The notes below the pieces were generated by a model that saw only the letters and a list, made by a program, of their open reading frames with translations, did no database searches and had not been told where the DNA came from. Position numbers and translations under genes: made by a program. From Pseudomonas sp. PIC25 (GTDB lineage: Bacteria; Pseudomonadota; Gammaproteobacteria; Pseudomonadales; Pseudomonadaceae): 64,000 nt of DNA. Position 1 is the stretch's first letter; every line of letters starts with the position of its first letter. This document shows positions 1-8,388 of the stretch, in pieces. The stretch lies in assembly GCF_002286785.1 (NCBI RefSeq), contig NZ_MUJY01000033.1, positions 1 to 64,000 of the forward strand, written 5' to 3'.

Positions 1-80
1 CGCCCAAGGCCATCAAGGCCCAGGACGGTGAAGATTTCGAAGACCCGCTATCCAGTGGATCGGAAGGCTGCTCCGCTTAA
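1..80 (+). CDS. 3' end of an unidentified gene (partial)
   Basis: An open frame runs in from the left edge and stops at TAA 78-80, giving a 25-residue tail that ends DPLSSGSEGCSA. Codons are GC-rich and look coding, but too little remains to assign a family. It converges on the porin gene. A short CGCC/GGCG hairpin near 97-108 could serve as a weak terminator. The product is unknown. Confidence 0.45.
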   Translation, partial: PKAIKAQDGEDFEDPLSSGSEGCSA

Positions 81-127
81 GTGAACAGCATTACGCCGGG
101 TGGCGGGCTTTATCTATGCGCTGACGT

Positions 128-1426
128 TTAGAACAGCGGCAAGGTGTAGCTGACGATCAGACGGTTTTCGTCCAGGTCGTTACCAAAGTTGGAGCGTACC
201 GTCGCGTTACGCCATTTGACGCCCAGGTTCTTCAGCGGGCCGTCCTGGAAGACGTAGGCGATATCGGTGTTGCGCTCCCATTCCTTGCCTTCCGAGCCGC
301 CACCGAGGTTGACGTTGTCGCCGCTGATGTAGCGGGTCATCAGGGTCAGGCCGGGAATACCGACGCCAGCGAAGTTGTAGTCGTAACGAACCTGCCAGGA
401 ACGTTCGTCACGGTTGGCGAAATCGCCGATCTGCACGAAGTTCACCAGGTAGGCATCGGTACCGCTGATATAGGCGAAGCCGGTGTCGCCGCTCATCTTC
501 TGGTAGCCCAGGCCGAAGGCGTGATAACCCAGGGTGTAGGTGAACAGACCGCCGAGGGCCTTGTTGTCGACGTTGCTGCTGCCATCGTCGGTGGAGCGGG
601 CGTAGCGCAGGTCGCTCTTCAGCGACTGCTTGTCGCCCAGCGGCAGGACGTGCACCAGGTTCAGGTAATGCTGTTTGTAGAACTCGTCCAGCGCACCGTA
701 GTGATAGCTGGTGGTCAGGCTGTCGTTCCACTTGTAGGTCAGGCCGGCGAAGTTGAACTCATCGCTGTCCTGGCCGGTGGCGGCGGTGATGCCCTTGCCG
801 CTGGTCACGATCATGGTTTCGTGGTCGGACGAATCACGCTGGTTCACACGGTTGATCTGGCCGGCGTCGAAGGTCAGGCCGTCGATCTCGGCGGAGTTCA
901 GCCAGCCGCCCTGGAAGCTCTGTGGCAGCAGGCGCGAGTCGTTGGACATCAGCACCGGCATCTTCGGCATCAGGGTGCCAACCTTCAGGGTGCTTTTGGA
1001 GAGCCGGACCTTGGCGGTGGCGCCCAGGTCGCCATAGGTGTCCTGCGCTTCGCCGGTGTCGCGGTCCAGTTGCAGCAGGCCAGTCCCGGCGGTGCCGCGG
1101 CCGGAATCCAGCTTCACGCCCAGGGTGCCGATGGCATCCAGGCCGAAGCCGACGGTGCCTTCGGTGAAGCCCGACTCGTAACGCACGATGAAACCCTGTG
1201 CCCACTCTTCCGCCTTGCCGCGGAACTCGGCCGGGGTCTTGCCGGGAATGCGCGGCGGATTCGGTTCCCCCAGATCCTGGCGGAAATCGCGGTTCATGTA
1301 GAAGTTGCGCAGCTCCAGGCTGGCCTTGCCGTCCTTGATGAACTCGGCGAAGGCCAGGCTCGGCAGAGTGAGGCTTGCGCCCAGCGTGGCCAGGGCCACG
1401 GCACGGGCGAGGGGAGTCTTGCTCAT
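128..1426 (-). CDS. opdQ: OprD-family outer-membrane porin (OpdQ-like)
   Basis: 432 aa, a typical length for the OprD/OccD-OccK substrate-specific porins of Pseudomonas. The protein starts with a Sec signal peptide (basic MSKTPLAR, hydrophobic core, cleavage after SLAFA). The family hallmark follows at once: an FIKDGKASLELRNFYMNRDFR segment resembling the OprD N-terminus. The chain ends in an aromatic residue (YTLPLF), as outer-membrane beta-barrels do. A GAGGAG ribosome site lies 8-10 nt before ATG 1426. The gene is monocistronic. The OpdQ assignment rests on remembered synteny in P. aeruginosa and is less certain than the family; the substrate cannot be read from sequence. Confidence 0.85.
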   Translation of the reverse strand: MSKTPLARAVALATLGASLTLPSLAFAEFIKDGKASLELRNFYMNRDFRQDLGEPNPPRIPGKTPAEFRGKAEEWAQGFIVRYESGFTEGTVGFGLDAIGTLGVKLDSGRGTAGTGLLQLDRDTGEAQDTYGDLGATAKVRLSKSTLKVGTLMPKMPVLMSNDSRLLPQSFQGGWLNSAEIDGLTFDAGQINRVNQRDSSDHETMIVTSGKGITAATGQDSDEFNFAGLTYKWNDSLTTSYHYGALDEFYKQHYLNLVHVLPLGDKQSLKSDLRYARSTDDGSSNVDNKALGGLFTYTLGYHAFGLGYQKMSGDTGFAYISGTDAYLVNFVQIGDFANRDERSWQVRYDYNFAGVGIPGLTLMTRYISGDNVNLGGGSEGKEWERNTDIAYVFQDGPLKNLGVKWRNATVRSNFGNDLDENRLIVSYTLPLF

Positions 1427-1566
1427 TATTCTTGTCTCCTCGTTTGGGTGCTCAGGGCGGCCGCCGGCCGTCCTGTTACGGCGCGGTGACTAAACCACGA
1501 CGCTTGGATGACGACTCTTAGACTTTAGTCGCCCAACCCACCAATACAAGGAGTTACGAGTGTCTT

Positions 1567-2430
1567 CTACTGTATCCATTGAGGATAAAAGCCTAACTGC
1601 TTATGCACGTTGGCATCGTGTGCTGGCACTATGACCAATTCCGGTTCCCGCTCGAGCAGGGCATGAACCTGTTCGAGCACTTGGCGGGTGGCGTCGCGAT
1701 CCTGATCCACCAGCCGCCGGCTGAACCAGAACTTTTCCTTCGGGCCGGTGAAGCCCTCCAGACGCCAACTGGCGTCGCCGGTGAAGAAGAAACGGCGACC
1801 GTCGTCGAGGGTCAGGAACAGCCCGACGGAGCCGGGCGTATGGCCGCTGAGCGGCACCAGCACCAGGCTGCGGTCGCCGAACAGGTCGAGGCTCTCCGGG
1901 AAGCCCATGAAGGGTTCCGGCTGGAAGGTGAAGGGCACCCATTTCACCGCATGGCTGAACTGGCTGGGCAGTATCGCCGGCGGGACCGCGATCCGGCTGA
2001 ACTCGATCTCTTCGTAGGGCGCCCAGACCGGTACTTCGGGAAAGTCCGCCAGCCCGGACGCATGGTCCCAATGGGTGTGGGACAGGAGGATGCGGTCGAT
2101 GCGAATGCCGTCCGCGTCCAGGCGATCGCGTACCGGCTGGACCGGGCCGTATTGCAGCAGCTTGCGCTCCCACCAGGGGATTTCCTGGAACTGGCTATCC
2201 ACCTGACGGCCGAGGCCCGTATCGAAGAGCAGGGTAGCGGCATGGTGCTCGATGAGGACTGCCATATGGTCGGCGATGGCTTTCTCGGTCCAGTCGCCGC
2301 CTTCCACGGTGAAGGCATCGAGGGTTTCGGTTTCCGAGGTTTTCACCAGGGTGAAGCGCAGACCGGCGGCTTCGCCGGGCAGGCTGGTCAGGCTCAGCAG
2401 GGCGAGCAGCATCAGGCTGAAGACGCGCAT
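1567..2430 (-). CDS. Exported metallo-beta-lactamase-fold hydrolase
   Basis: 287 aa. The N-terminus is a signal peptide (MRVFSLMLLALLSLTSLPGEAAG). The metal-binding signature SHTHWDHASGL is followed by later ligands in LSGHTPGS, TGDAS and PAHDANVH, the order seen in lactonase-like metallo-beta-lactamase-fold hydrolases. The substrate is unknown; an acyl-homoserine-lactone or related lactone is possible but unproven. The start ATG lies 3 nt beyond the stop of the upstream PPOX-like gene, with an AAGGA site inside that gene's end, so the two are translated from one message. It is the third gene of the GST / PPOX / MBL operon. Confidence 0.85.
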   Translation of the reverse strand: MRVFSLMLLALLSLTSLPGEAAGLRFTLVKTSETETLDAFTVEGGDWTEKAIADHMAVLIEHHAATLLFDTGLGRQVDSQFQEIPWWERKLLQYGPVQPVRDRLDADGIRIDRILLSHTHWDHASGLADFPEVPVWAPYEEIEFSRIAVPPAILPSQFSHAVKWVPFTFQPEPFMGFPESLDLFGDRSLVLVPLSGHTPGSVGLFLTLDDGRRFFFTGDASWRLEGFTGPKEKFWFSRRLVDQDRDATRQVLEQVHALLEREPELVIVPAHDANVHKQLGFYPQWIQ

Positions 2431-2433
2431 GGC

Positions 2434-3363
2434 TCAGATTCCTTGATCAGGTAGAAAAGGGGAGGCGGACGCCGCGCCGAACGCCAGGGGCAGGCGTGAG
2501 CGGCGCAGCAGCCAGCGTTCCGGGGTCAGCGCCAGCAGGCGCTCGGCGCCAGGCGGGAATGGTTGGCCGAGGCGAGCCGCATCCTCCGGCCAGAGCACCT
2601 CGGCGCGGGCTTGCAGGTGCAGCAGGTCGCCACTGGCGAAATCGACGAACAACAGGCCGCAACGGGGTTCGAGCAGCAGGTTGCCGAGGGTGTTGAACAT
2701 GAAATTGCCGGTGTAGTCGGGTATCCACAGCCGGCCGTCGCTACCCAGGCGCACGAATCCGGCCGGGCCGCCACGGTGGGAGACGTCGACGCCACCGCTG
2801 TGCGGGTCATGGTTGTGACTGGCGATGAAGCAGGTATCGGCCGTACTCACCAGATGCAGCCAGGCCGGGTCCGGGCCTTCGCCCTGCAGCAGGGGGCCGG
2901 GTTCGCGCGGCGAGGCTTGCCAGTCGCGGGCCTGGATGTACTTCGGACAGTTGCCGAACGACTGTGCGACGCCCAGGGTGAAGCCGGCGGCATCCACTTC
3001 CAGCAGGGGACCATTGAGGCGGTTGCGCCGCCGGGTCGGCAGCTCGATCCCGAGCAGGCCCAGGCGTTCGCCGCTGCGCAACTGTTCGGCGAGCGGATCG
3101 TCCGCCTGTGGCCGGGCGTTGATCCGCAGCAGGGTCGGTTCCGGCGAGCGGACGAAACCCGGCGCGCCCCAGAGCACCGAGGCATGCGGCTGGCCTTCGG
3201 CGTCCACGCTACCGACCAGCAACCAGCGCAGCAGACCGAAGAACTCACGGTGTTGCTCCGGCATGTAAGGACGGATCACGCGACTGCCGATGTCCTCGAT
3301 TTTTTCGCGGACTCCAGCGCGGTGCTGCATCGCCTGTTCGCCGGGATGGAAAGGACTGTTCAT
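2434..3363 (-). CDS. Pyridoxamine 5'-phosphate oxidase-family (FMN split-barrel) protein
   Basis: The N-terminal half (FFGLLRWLLVGSVDAEGQPHASVLWG) has the FMN-binding split-barrel pattern of PPOX-like flavoproteins. A second split-barrel-like segment follows (GFVRLGSDGRLWIPDYTGNFMFNTLGNLL). No partner enzyme shows what it acts on. Two in-frame ATGs exist at 3369 and 3363. AGGAG lies only about 2 nt before the first and about 8 nt before the second, so MNSPFHPGEQ at 3363 is preferred, giving 309 aa. It sits between a GST and a metallo-hydrolase in an apparent TetR-controlled detoxification operon. Confidence 0.82.
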   Translation of the reverse strand: MNSPFHPGEQAMQHRAGVREKIEDIGSRVIRPYMPEQHREFFGLLRWLLVGSVDAEGQPHASVLWGAPGFVRSPEPTLLRINARPQADDPLAEQLRSGERLGLLGIELPTRRRNRLNGPLLEVDAAGFTLGVAQSFGNCPKYIQARDWQASPREPGPLLQGEGPDPAWLHLVSTADTCFIASHNHDPHSGGVDVSHRGGPAGFVRLGSDGRLWIPDYTGNFMFNTLGNLLLEPRCGLLFVDFASGDLLHLQARAEVLWPEDAARLGQPFPPGAERLLALTPERWLLRRSRLPLAFGAASASPFLPDQGI

Positions 3364-3382
3364 GGGCATGGCTCCTGAGAGC

Positions 3383-3403
3383 GGGCCTCCAGGCTGGAGG
3401 CCC
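3383..3403 (-). other. Strong intercistronic hairpin
   Basis: GGGCCTCC and GGAGGCCC form a perfect 8-bp stem around AGGCT, between the GST stop and the PPOX start. No T-run follows on the minus strand, so it is more likely an mRNA-stability or attenuation element than a classical terminator. Confidence 0.5.
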
Positions 3404-3413
3404 GGGGAAGGAC

Positions 3414-4007
3414 TCAGAGACCGGCCATGCCGATGTAGCCCGGCAAGGCACGCAGACGGCCGAACCAGGCATTCAGGTGGGCATAGGGTGCCAGGTCGAG
3501 GCCGCCATCGCCGGCCAGCGCGGCATACGGATAGACCGCCAGGTCGGCGATGCTCGGGGCGTCCGTCTGTGCCAGCCAGGGGTGACGGGCCAGTTGGGCG
3601 TCGAGCAGTTCCAGCGCCTGGATAGCCTTGGCGTGCACCTTGGCCTCGTCGATGGGGTAGCCGAACAGCTTGCCGACTCGCGCCATCGCCGGGCCGTTCT
3701 GCATCTCGTTGGCGGCGAAGCTCAGCCAGCTGGCGATGCGCGCTTGGGTGAGCGGATCGGCGGGTGCCCAGGCCGGAGCGTAGCGAGCCGCGAGGTAGAC
3801 CAAGATCGCCTGGGAATCGCCGATGCGAAAATCGCCGTCCTCAAGGGCCGGCACCTGTCCGCGCGGATTGATGGCGAGGAACTCCGGGGTTTTCTGTTCG
3901 CCGCCCCGCAGGTTCAGTTCGACGTGCTCCGCTTCCTGTCCGATAAGGCTGAGGAACAGGCGCACCTTGTAGCAGTTGCCGGACAGGTGAAAGTCATAGA
4001 GACGCAT
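3414..4007 (-). CDS. Glutathione S-transferase family protein
   Basis: 197 aa, the usual length for a cytosolic GST. The thioredoxin-fold N-terminal domain (MRLYDFHLSGNCYKVRLFLS) carries the glutathione-contact segment NPRGQVPALEDGDFRIGDSQAI, with the cis-proline VP and the D/E-S pair. A helical C-terminal domain covers about residues 85-195. It is the first gene of a three-gene operon and is divergent from a TetR regulator. It probably conjugates or reduces an electrophile sensed by that regulator, but the substrate is unknown. Confidence 0.92.
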   Translation of the reverse strand: MRLYDFHLSGNCYKVRLFLSLIGQEAEHVELNLRGGEQKTPEFLAINPRGQVPALEDGDFRIGDSQAILVYLAARYAPAWAPADPLTQARIASWLSFAANEMQNGPAMARVGKLFGYPIDEAKVHAKAIQALELLDAQLARHPWLAQTDAPSIADLAVYPYAALAGDGGLDLAPYAHLNAWFGRLRALPGYIGMAGL

Positions 4008-4045
4008 GGTGAAACTCCTTGTTGTGGGGGTGTGCGACTGGATAA

Positions 4046-4065
4046 TAGACAGACCTGTCTGTATA
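4046..4065. promoter_or_regulatory. Palindromic operator between GST and TetR genes
   Basis: ACAGAC-CT-GTCTGT is a perfect 14-bp dyad at 4049-4062, extending imperfectly to 20 bp (TA...TA). It lies in the 134-bp divergent promoter region and overlaps AT-rich -10-like sequence. Size and symmetry suit a TetR-family dimer. The inferred regulator is the adjacent TetR protein, repressing both directions. Confidence 0.7.
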
Positions 4066-4141
4066 TTTCAAGCGCACAAAAGCCAATCCATGGAGCCGGT
4101 CGCCCGCCAACGGGCATAATGGCTGCCCGAGGAGGCCCGAC

Positions 4142-4699
4142 ATGGCATCAAGCAAGCGCGATCAACTGATCAATACGGCGTTGGAGCTTTTCAAGCGCGA
4201 GGGCTACCACGCCACCGGCATCGACCGGATCCTGGCCGAATCCGGCGTGGCCAAGATGACGCTGTATAAGCATTTCAAGTCCAAGGACGAACTCATCGAG
4301 GCGGCATTGGAAAACCGCTCGCAGCAGATGGTCGAACGGTTGCGCGAAGCGCGTGAGCGCTTTGGGCCGCGCGAGGCGATCCTGCGTACCTTCGACGGGC
4401 TGCACGCGATGATTCACGGCGGGGACTTCTGTGGCTGCCTGTTCATCAATGCGTCGGCCGAGTTCCACGACCGCAACCACCCGGTGCATCGCCGCGCGGC
4501 GGCGCACAAGGCGTTTTTCGGCGACTACCTGCGGGAGCAATTGGAGCTGCTGGAGGCTCCCGAGCCGGTGCGGCTGGCGCGCCAACTGCAATACCTCGTC
4601 GAGGGCGCGATCACCATGGCCCACATAGAGGGGCCGGGCGGCCAGGCGCAAGAAGCCAAGGCCGCCGCCGAGGCGCTGTTGCAGGCGGCTGGCATCTGA
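4142..4699 (+). CDS. TetR-family transcriptional regulator
   Basis: 185 aa. The N-terminal helix-turn-helix is clear: INTALELFKREGYHATGIDRILAESG then VAKMTLYKHFKSKDELI. The C-terminal ligand domain is of the short AcrR/NemR type, with GGDFCGCLFINASAEF containing two cysteines that could sense electrophiles (inference). A GGAGG site precedes the ATG. It is divergent from the GST operon with a palindromic site between. Its TGA directly abuts the stop of the convergent antiporter gene. Confidence 0.92.
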   Translation: MASSKRDQLINTALELFKREGYHATGIDRILAESGVAKMTLYKHFKSKDELIEAALENRSQQMVERLREARERFGPREAILRTFDGLHAMIHGGDFCGCLFINASAEFHDRNHPVHRRAAAHKAFFGDYLREQLELLEAPEPVRLARQLQYLVEGAITMAHIEGPGGQAQEAKAAAEALLQAAGI

Positions 4700-6664
4700 T
4701 CAGCGCCCCGCCAGCAGGCGTGCCTCGCAAGCCTCGATGGCGTCCAGCGGGCCGGATAGCAACACCGCATCCCCTTCGCTCAGGCAATCCTGCCCATCCA
4801 GCGGCAGGTCGTGGCCGTCCCGGCGCACGGCCTGGACTTCGACGCCGAGTTTCTCCAGCTCCAGGTCGGGCAGGGAATGCCCGCAGGCATAGGCGTCTTC
4901 ACTCAGGTTGACCGCGTGCAGCAACAGTCGTGGCCGGCCCTGGGCATCCAGCAGGTTGGGCTGGGCGCCGTGATAGAAGCCATGCAGCAGGCGGTAGCGG
5001 CTACGGCGCACCTCATCGACGCGCATCTGGACGTGACGTTCCGGCAATCCGAGCATGACCAGTGCATGGGAGGCCAGCATCAGGCTCGACTCCAGCAGTT
5101 CCGGTACCACCTCGGACGCCCCGGCCGCCTGCAGATCGCTCAGCCGGCTGTCGTCGCGGGTACGCACCAGGATCGGCAGGTCCGCGCTCAAGCGACGTGC
5201 CTGCTCGACCACGGCAAGCGCCACGTCGGCCTTGTCCACCGCCACCACCAGCAGTCGGGCGCGCTCGGTACCGACCGCGCTGAGCAACTCGCCACGGCGC
5301 GAGTCGCCGTAGTGCACACTCTCGTCGCCGGCAGCGGCCTCCTGGACGCGCACCGGGTCGTCATCCAGGGCGATGAAAGGCTGTCGTTCGCGATGCAGGA
5401 AGCGCCCGATCGACTGACCGACCCGGCCATAGCCGCAGATCACTACGTGGCCGCTCAGTTCGGCGCTGGCCGCGGCGATTTCTTCCACCTGGCTTTCCAT
5501 GCCGCCCAGCCGTGCACGCAGGTGCGTCGCCAAGCGCGGCGCCGCTCGCAGCATCAGCGGCGTGACCGCCATCGAACAGAACGTGGCGGCCAGCAGCAGG
5601 CCGCCGGTGCCGGCCTCCAGCAGGCGGTTCTGCTGCACCTGGGCGACCAGGGCGAAGCAGAACTCGCCGCCCTGGGCCAGGGCGATGCCGCTGCGCCAGG
5701 CGGTCTCGTTGTCATCCCCGCGCAGCTTCACCAGCAACGCCACCAGCGAGCCTTTGAGCAGCAACAGGGTGAGCGTCAGGCCGAGAATCAGCCAGCCGTG
5801 GCGGGCGAACAGGTGAATGTCGATCAGCATGCCGACGCTGACGAAGAACAGCCCGAGGAGGATGTCGCGGAACGGCCGGATGTCCGCCTCGATCTGATGG
5901 CGGTAATGGCTTTCCCCCAGCAGCATGCCGGCGAGGAACGCGCCCAATGCCATGGACAGGCCGAGCAGGTGGGTCAGCCAGGCGGTGAGCAGCACGATCA
6001 CCAGCGCCAGCATCACGAACAGCTCGGCGGAATGGGCCGCCGCCACTTCCTGGAACAGCCGGGGCAGCAGCCAGCGGCTGGCCACCAGCAGGCCGATGAA
6101 CAGCAGCACGGTCTTGCCCAGGGTGATGGGCAGCGCCCAGTACCAGCTCTCGCCACCCTGGCCGGAGAACACCGGGACCAGAGTCAGCAACAGCACCGCG
6201 ACCAGATCCTGGAACAGCAACACGCCGATGGCGTTCTGACCGTGGTTGCTGAAGATTTCCCCGAGGCTGCCTAATTCCTTGCTGACGATGGCGGTAGACG
6301 ACAGCGCCAGGCCTGCGCCGATCAGCAGCGACACTTCCCACGGCAGCGCGAAGCCGAACACCAGCAGGCCGCCGAGCACCAGGCCGCAAATCAGCACCTG
6401 CAGGCTACCCAGGCCGAACACCACGCGACGCAGGGCGAGCATGCGCGGTAGCGAGAACTCCAGGCCGAGGGTGAACAGCAGGAACACCACGCCCAGTTCG
6501 GCGAGGTGCGGCAGGTCCTGGTCGTAATCGACCCAGGCCAGCGCCGACGGGCCGAGCAGCAGGCCGACGCAGAGATAGCCAAGCACCGGTGGCAGGCGCA
6601 GGCGGCGGAACAGCGCAATCACCAGCAACGACGCAGCTAGAATGATCAAGAGATTGACGAACAA
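4700..6664 (-). CDS. CPA2-family monovalent cation:proton antiporter (KefB/C-like)
   Basis: 654 aa with the TTG start proposed here. The first ~380 residues are a Na+/H+ exchanger domain with many membrane helices, starting LFVNLLIILAASLLVIALF. An RCK/TrkA-N NAD-binding domain follows (HVVICGYGRVGQSIGRFL), then a TrkA-C domain to the end. The frame stays open upstream to 6910 but loses membrane character. TTG 6664 has AGGGAG 7 nt before it and begins the conserved first helix, so it is preferred. It likely exports K+ or Na+ against protons; whether it is glutathione-gated is unknown. It is convergent with the TetR gene, stop to stop. Confidence 0.88.
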   Translation of the reverse strand: MFVNLLIILAASLLVIALFRRLRLPPVLGYLCVGLLLGPSALAWVDYDQDLPHLAELGVVFLLFTLGLEFSLPRMLALRRVVFGLGSLQVLICGLVLGGLLVFGFALPWEVSLLIGAGLALSSTAIVSKELGSLGEIFSNHGQNAIGVLLFQDLVAVLLLTLVPVFSGQGGESWYWALPITLGKTVLLFIGLLVASRWLLPRLFQEVAAAHSAELFVMLALVIVLLTAWLTHLLGLSMALGAFLAGMLLGESHYRHQIEADIRPFRDILLGLFFVSVGMLIDIHLFARHGWLILGLTLTLLLLKGSLVALLVKLRGDDNETAWRSGIALAQGGEFCFALVAQVQQNRLLEAGTGGLLLAATFCSMAVTPLMLRAAPRLATHLRARLGGMESQVEEIAAASAELSGHVVICGYGRVGQSIGRFLHRERQPFIALDDDPVRVQEAAAGDESVHYGDSRRGELLSAVGTERARLLVVAVDKADVALAVVEQARRLSADLPILVRTRDDSRLSDLQAAGASEVVPELLESSLMLASHALVMLGLPERHVQMRVDEVRRSRYRLLHGFYHGAQPNLLDAQGRPRLLLHAVNLSEDAYACGHSLPDLELEKLGVEVQAVRRDGHDLPLDGQDCLSEGDAVLLSGPLDAIEACEARLLAGR

Positions 6665-6853
6665 GCGGGTTCTCCCTGGAAACTGACCTGAGCATGCCGA
6701 AGCGCCACGGCAGCGTCCAGCCGACGATAGGCAGGCTCGATGCAGGTCAATGGGGCAGTCGGTGGTCCGTTCGTCGTCGTTGTGCCGTCGGCCCTCAAGT
6801 TTCGTCGCCGCCGGCCGCCACCCTTGTCGATACCCCGTCCCAGGTACGCTGCG

Positions 6854-8017
6854 ATGAAACCGCTTACCACGCTTACCCCGTCGGCCACCCGTACTCCCCA
6901 GGCGCAGCACGCCAAGACCCCGGTGCGCAACGCCGACGACGCCCAGAAACTGCTGGCCAACCGCCTGGCCGAACGGCTCGGCCTGGAGCCCGGCGCCCTC
7001 AACGGCAAATCCGACGAATACACCCCGGAGAAAGTCGCTACGCGCATTCTCGGTTTCATCGAGGGGCGCCTGAAGAGCGCGGAAGCCAGCGGTGCCGATA
7101 CCACCGAATTGCGCAAACTACTGGACCAGGCCCGTTCGGGCGTCGAGAAGGGCTTCGATGAGGCGCGCAAGATTCTCGATGGCATGGGCGTGCTGAACGG
7201 CAAGATCGCCACCGACATCGACGACACCTATAAACGCATCCAGGACGGCCTCAGCGACCTGACCCAGCGCTACGATCCCGAGCAGGCCGAGTCCACCACG
7301 CCGGCCACCACTGGCAGCGGTGCGGCCGCCGCCTACAGCTCTCGGTTCTCCGCGCTGGCGGAAACCTTCGATATGGAGGTGACCACCCGCGACGGTGATC
7401 GCCTGCGGATTTCCGTCGCCCAGGCCTCGGCCAACTGGTCGCAGACCGGCGTTGCGGTGGCCCGCGACGGCGACAGCCAGGCGACGGTCGCCACCAGCCG
7501 CTCCGGCAGCTTGCAGATCGGTGGTTGGCAAGTGCAGGTCGAGGGCGAGCTGGACGACGACGAGCGGGCCGCCCTGGAAAAACTCTTCGGCCAGGTCCAG
7601 GACCTCTCCAATCGCTTCTATTCCGGCGACCTCACCGGCGCCTTCGATCGCGCCATGGCCCTGGAATTGGATGGCGAGCAACTGGCGTCGATGTCGCTAC
7701 GCCTGACCCAGACCAGCGTTCGCCAGGCCACCGACGCCTATGCCAGCGTGGCGCAGCAGGGCGGGCGGAGCGCCAGCGCGGTGAACGGCGCGCTGCTGGA
7801 TTACGCCCAAGGCCTGCTGGATGCCCTGCGCACGGCCGACGACTTCGCCAAGGACGGTAAGCAAATGCTCAAGGATTTGCTCAAGGGGGGCTTCAGCCTT
7901 GACGAACGTTTCGACCTGCCGCGCCTGGAAAAGGCCGAGCGGCTCAACGGTCGCCTGCTGGATGGGTTGCAGGGGCTGCTGGATGCCGAGGGCGGGGCTT
8001 CGCCGGCGGAAGCCTGA
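6854..8017 (+). CDS. DUF5610-like conserved protein
   Basis: 387 aa from ATG 6854 (MKPLTTLTPSATRTPQAQ); the frame is open upstream but lacks a ribosome site. There is no signal peptide or membrane segment. The start is Thr/Pro-rich and low complexity. The region LLANRLAERLGLEPGALNG...YTPEKVATRILGFIEG matches what I remember of DUF5610 domains in Pseudomonas. The rest is helical with a YDPEQAESTTPATTGSG linker. Function is unknown. It is monocistronic and divergent from the antiporter gene. Confidence 0.75.
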   Translation: MKPLTTLTPSATRTPQAQHAKTPVRNADDAQKLLANRLAERLGLEPGALNGKSDEYTPEKVATRILGFIEGRLKSAEASGADTTELRKLLDQARSGVEKGFDEARKILDGMGVLNGKIATDIDDTYKRIQDGLSDLTQRYDPEQAESTTPATTGSGAAAAYSSRFSALAETFDMEVTTRDGDRLRISVAQASANWSQTGVAVARDGDSQATVATSRSGSLQIGGWQVQVEGELDDDERAALEKLFGQVQDLSNRFYSGDLTGAFDRAMALELDGEQLASMSLRLTQTSVRQATDAYASVAQQGGRSASAVNGALLDYAQGLLDALRTADDFAKDGKQMLKDLLKGGFSLDERFDLPRLEKAERLNGRLLDGLQGLLDAEGGASPAEA

Positions 8018-8065
8018 TCCGGAGCATGCTAGACTGCGCCTTCCCACCATCGGCAAGGCGCACCC

Positions 8066-8302
8066 ATGATTCCCGAATGCCAACTGTTCGGTACCCTTGG
8101 CTGTCATCTCTGCGAGCAGGCCGAAGCCATCCTGATGCCCTTCGTCGAACACGGCCTGCTGGTCGAGCTGGTGGACATCGCCGATCGCGAATCCTGGGTC
8201 GACGATTACGGCTTGCGCATTCCGGTGCTGCGCCGTTGCGACACCGGCGCCGAGCTGGATTGGCCGTTCGAGGCCGAGCAGGTCGTTTCCTTTTTGCGTT
8301 GA
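8066..8302 (+). CDS. Glutaredoxin-family (thioredoxin-fold) small protein
   Basis: 78 aa. The active-site segment LFGTLGCHLCEQAEAIL holds a CHLC dithiol pair at the start of the first helix, and the cis-proline segment GLRIPVLRR follows. This is the compact glutaredoxin-like (DUF836) form. It is probably a cytoplasmic thiol-disulfide protein with an unknown partner. It lies 48 nt after the DUF5610-like gene, with a possible TAGACT -10 between them. Confidence 0.87.
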   Translation: MIPECQLFGTLGCHLCEQAEAILMPFVEHGLLVELVDIADRESWVDDYGLRIPVLRRCDTGAELDWPFEAEQVVSFLR

Positions 8303-8388
8303 AGCCGCTTGTCCGGCTCTGAACGCCGATCCGATTCGTTTCCCCTGCCTGTGCTATGGCTGTTGAAGGCACAGAGGAGGGCGAAGCC

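Noticed and set aside
4697-4702. TGATCA joining the TetR and antiporter stops
   Set aside because: It is simply two abutting TGA stops on opposite strands, not a binding site.
6665-6910. N-terminal extension of the antiporter
   Set aside because: No membrane character or ribosome site; overlaps the start of the divergent DUF5610-like gene.
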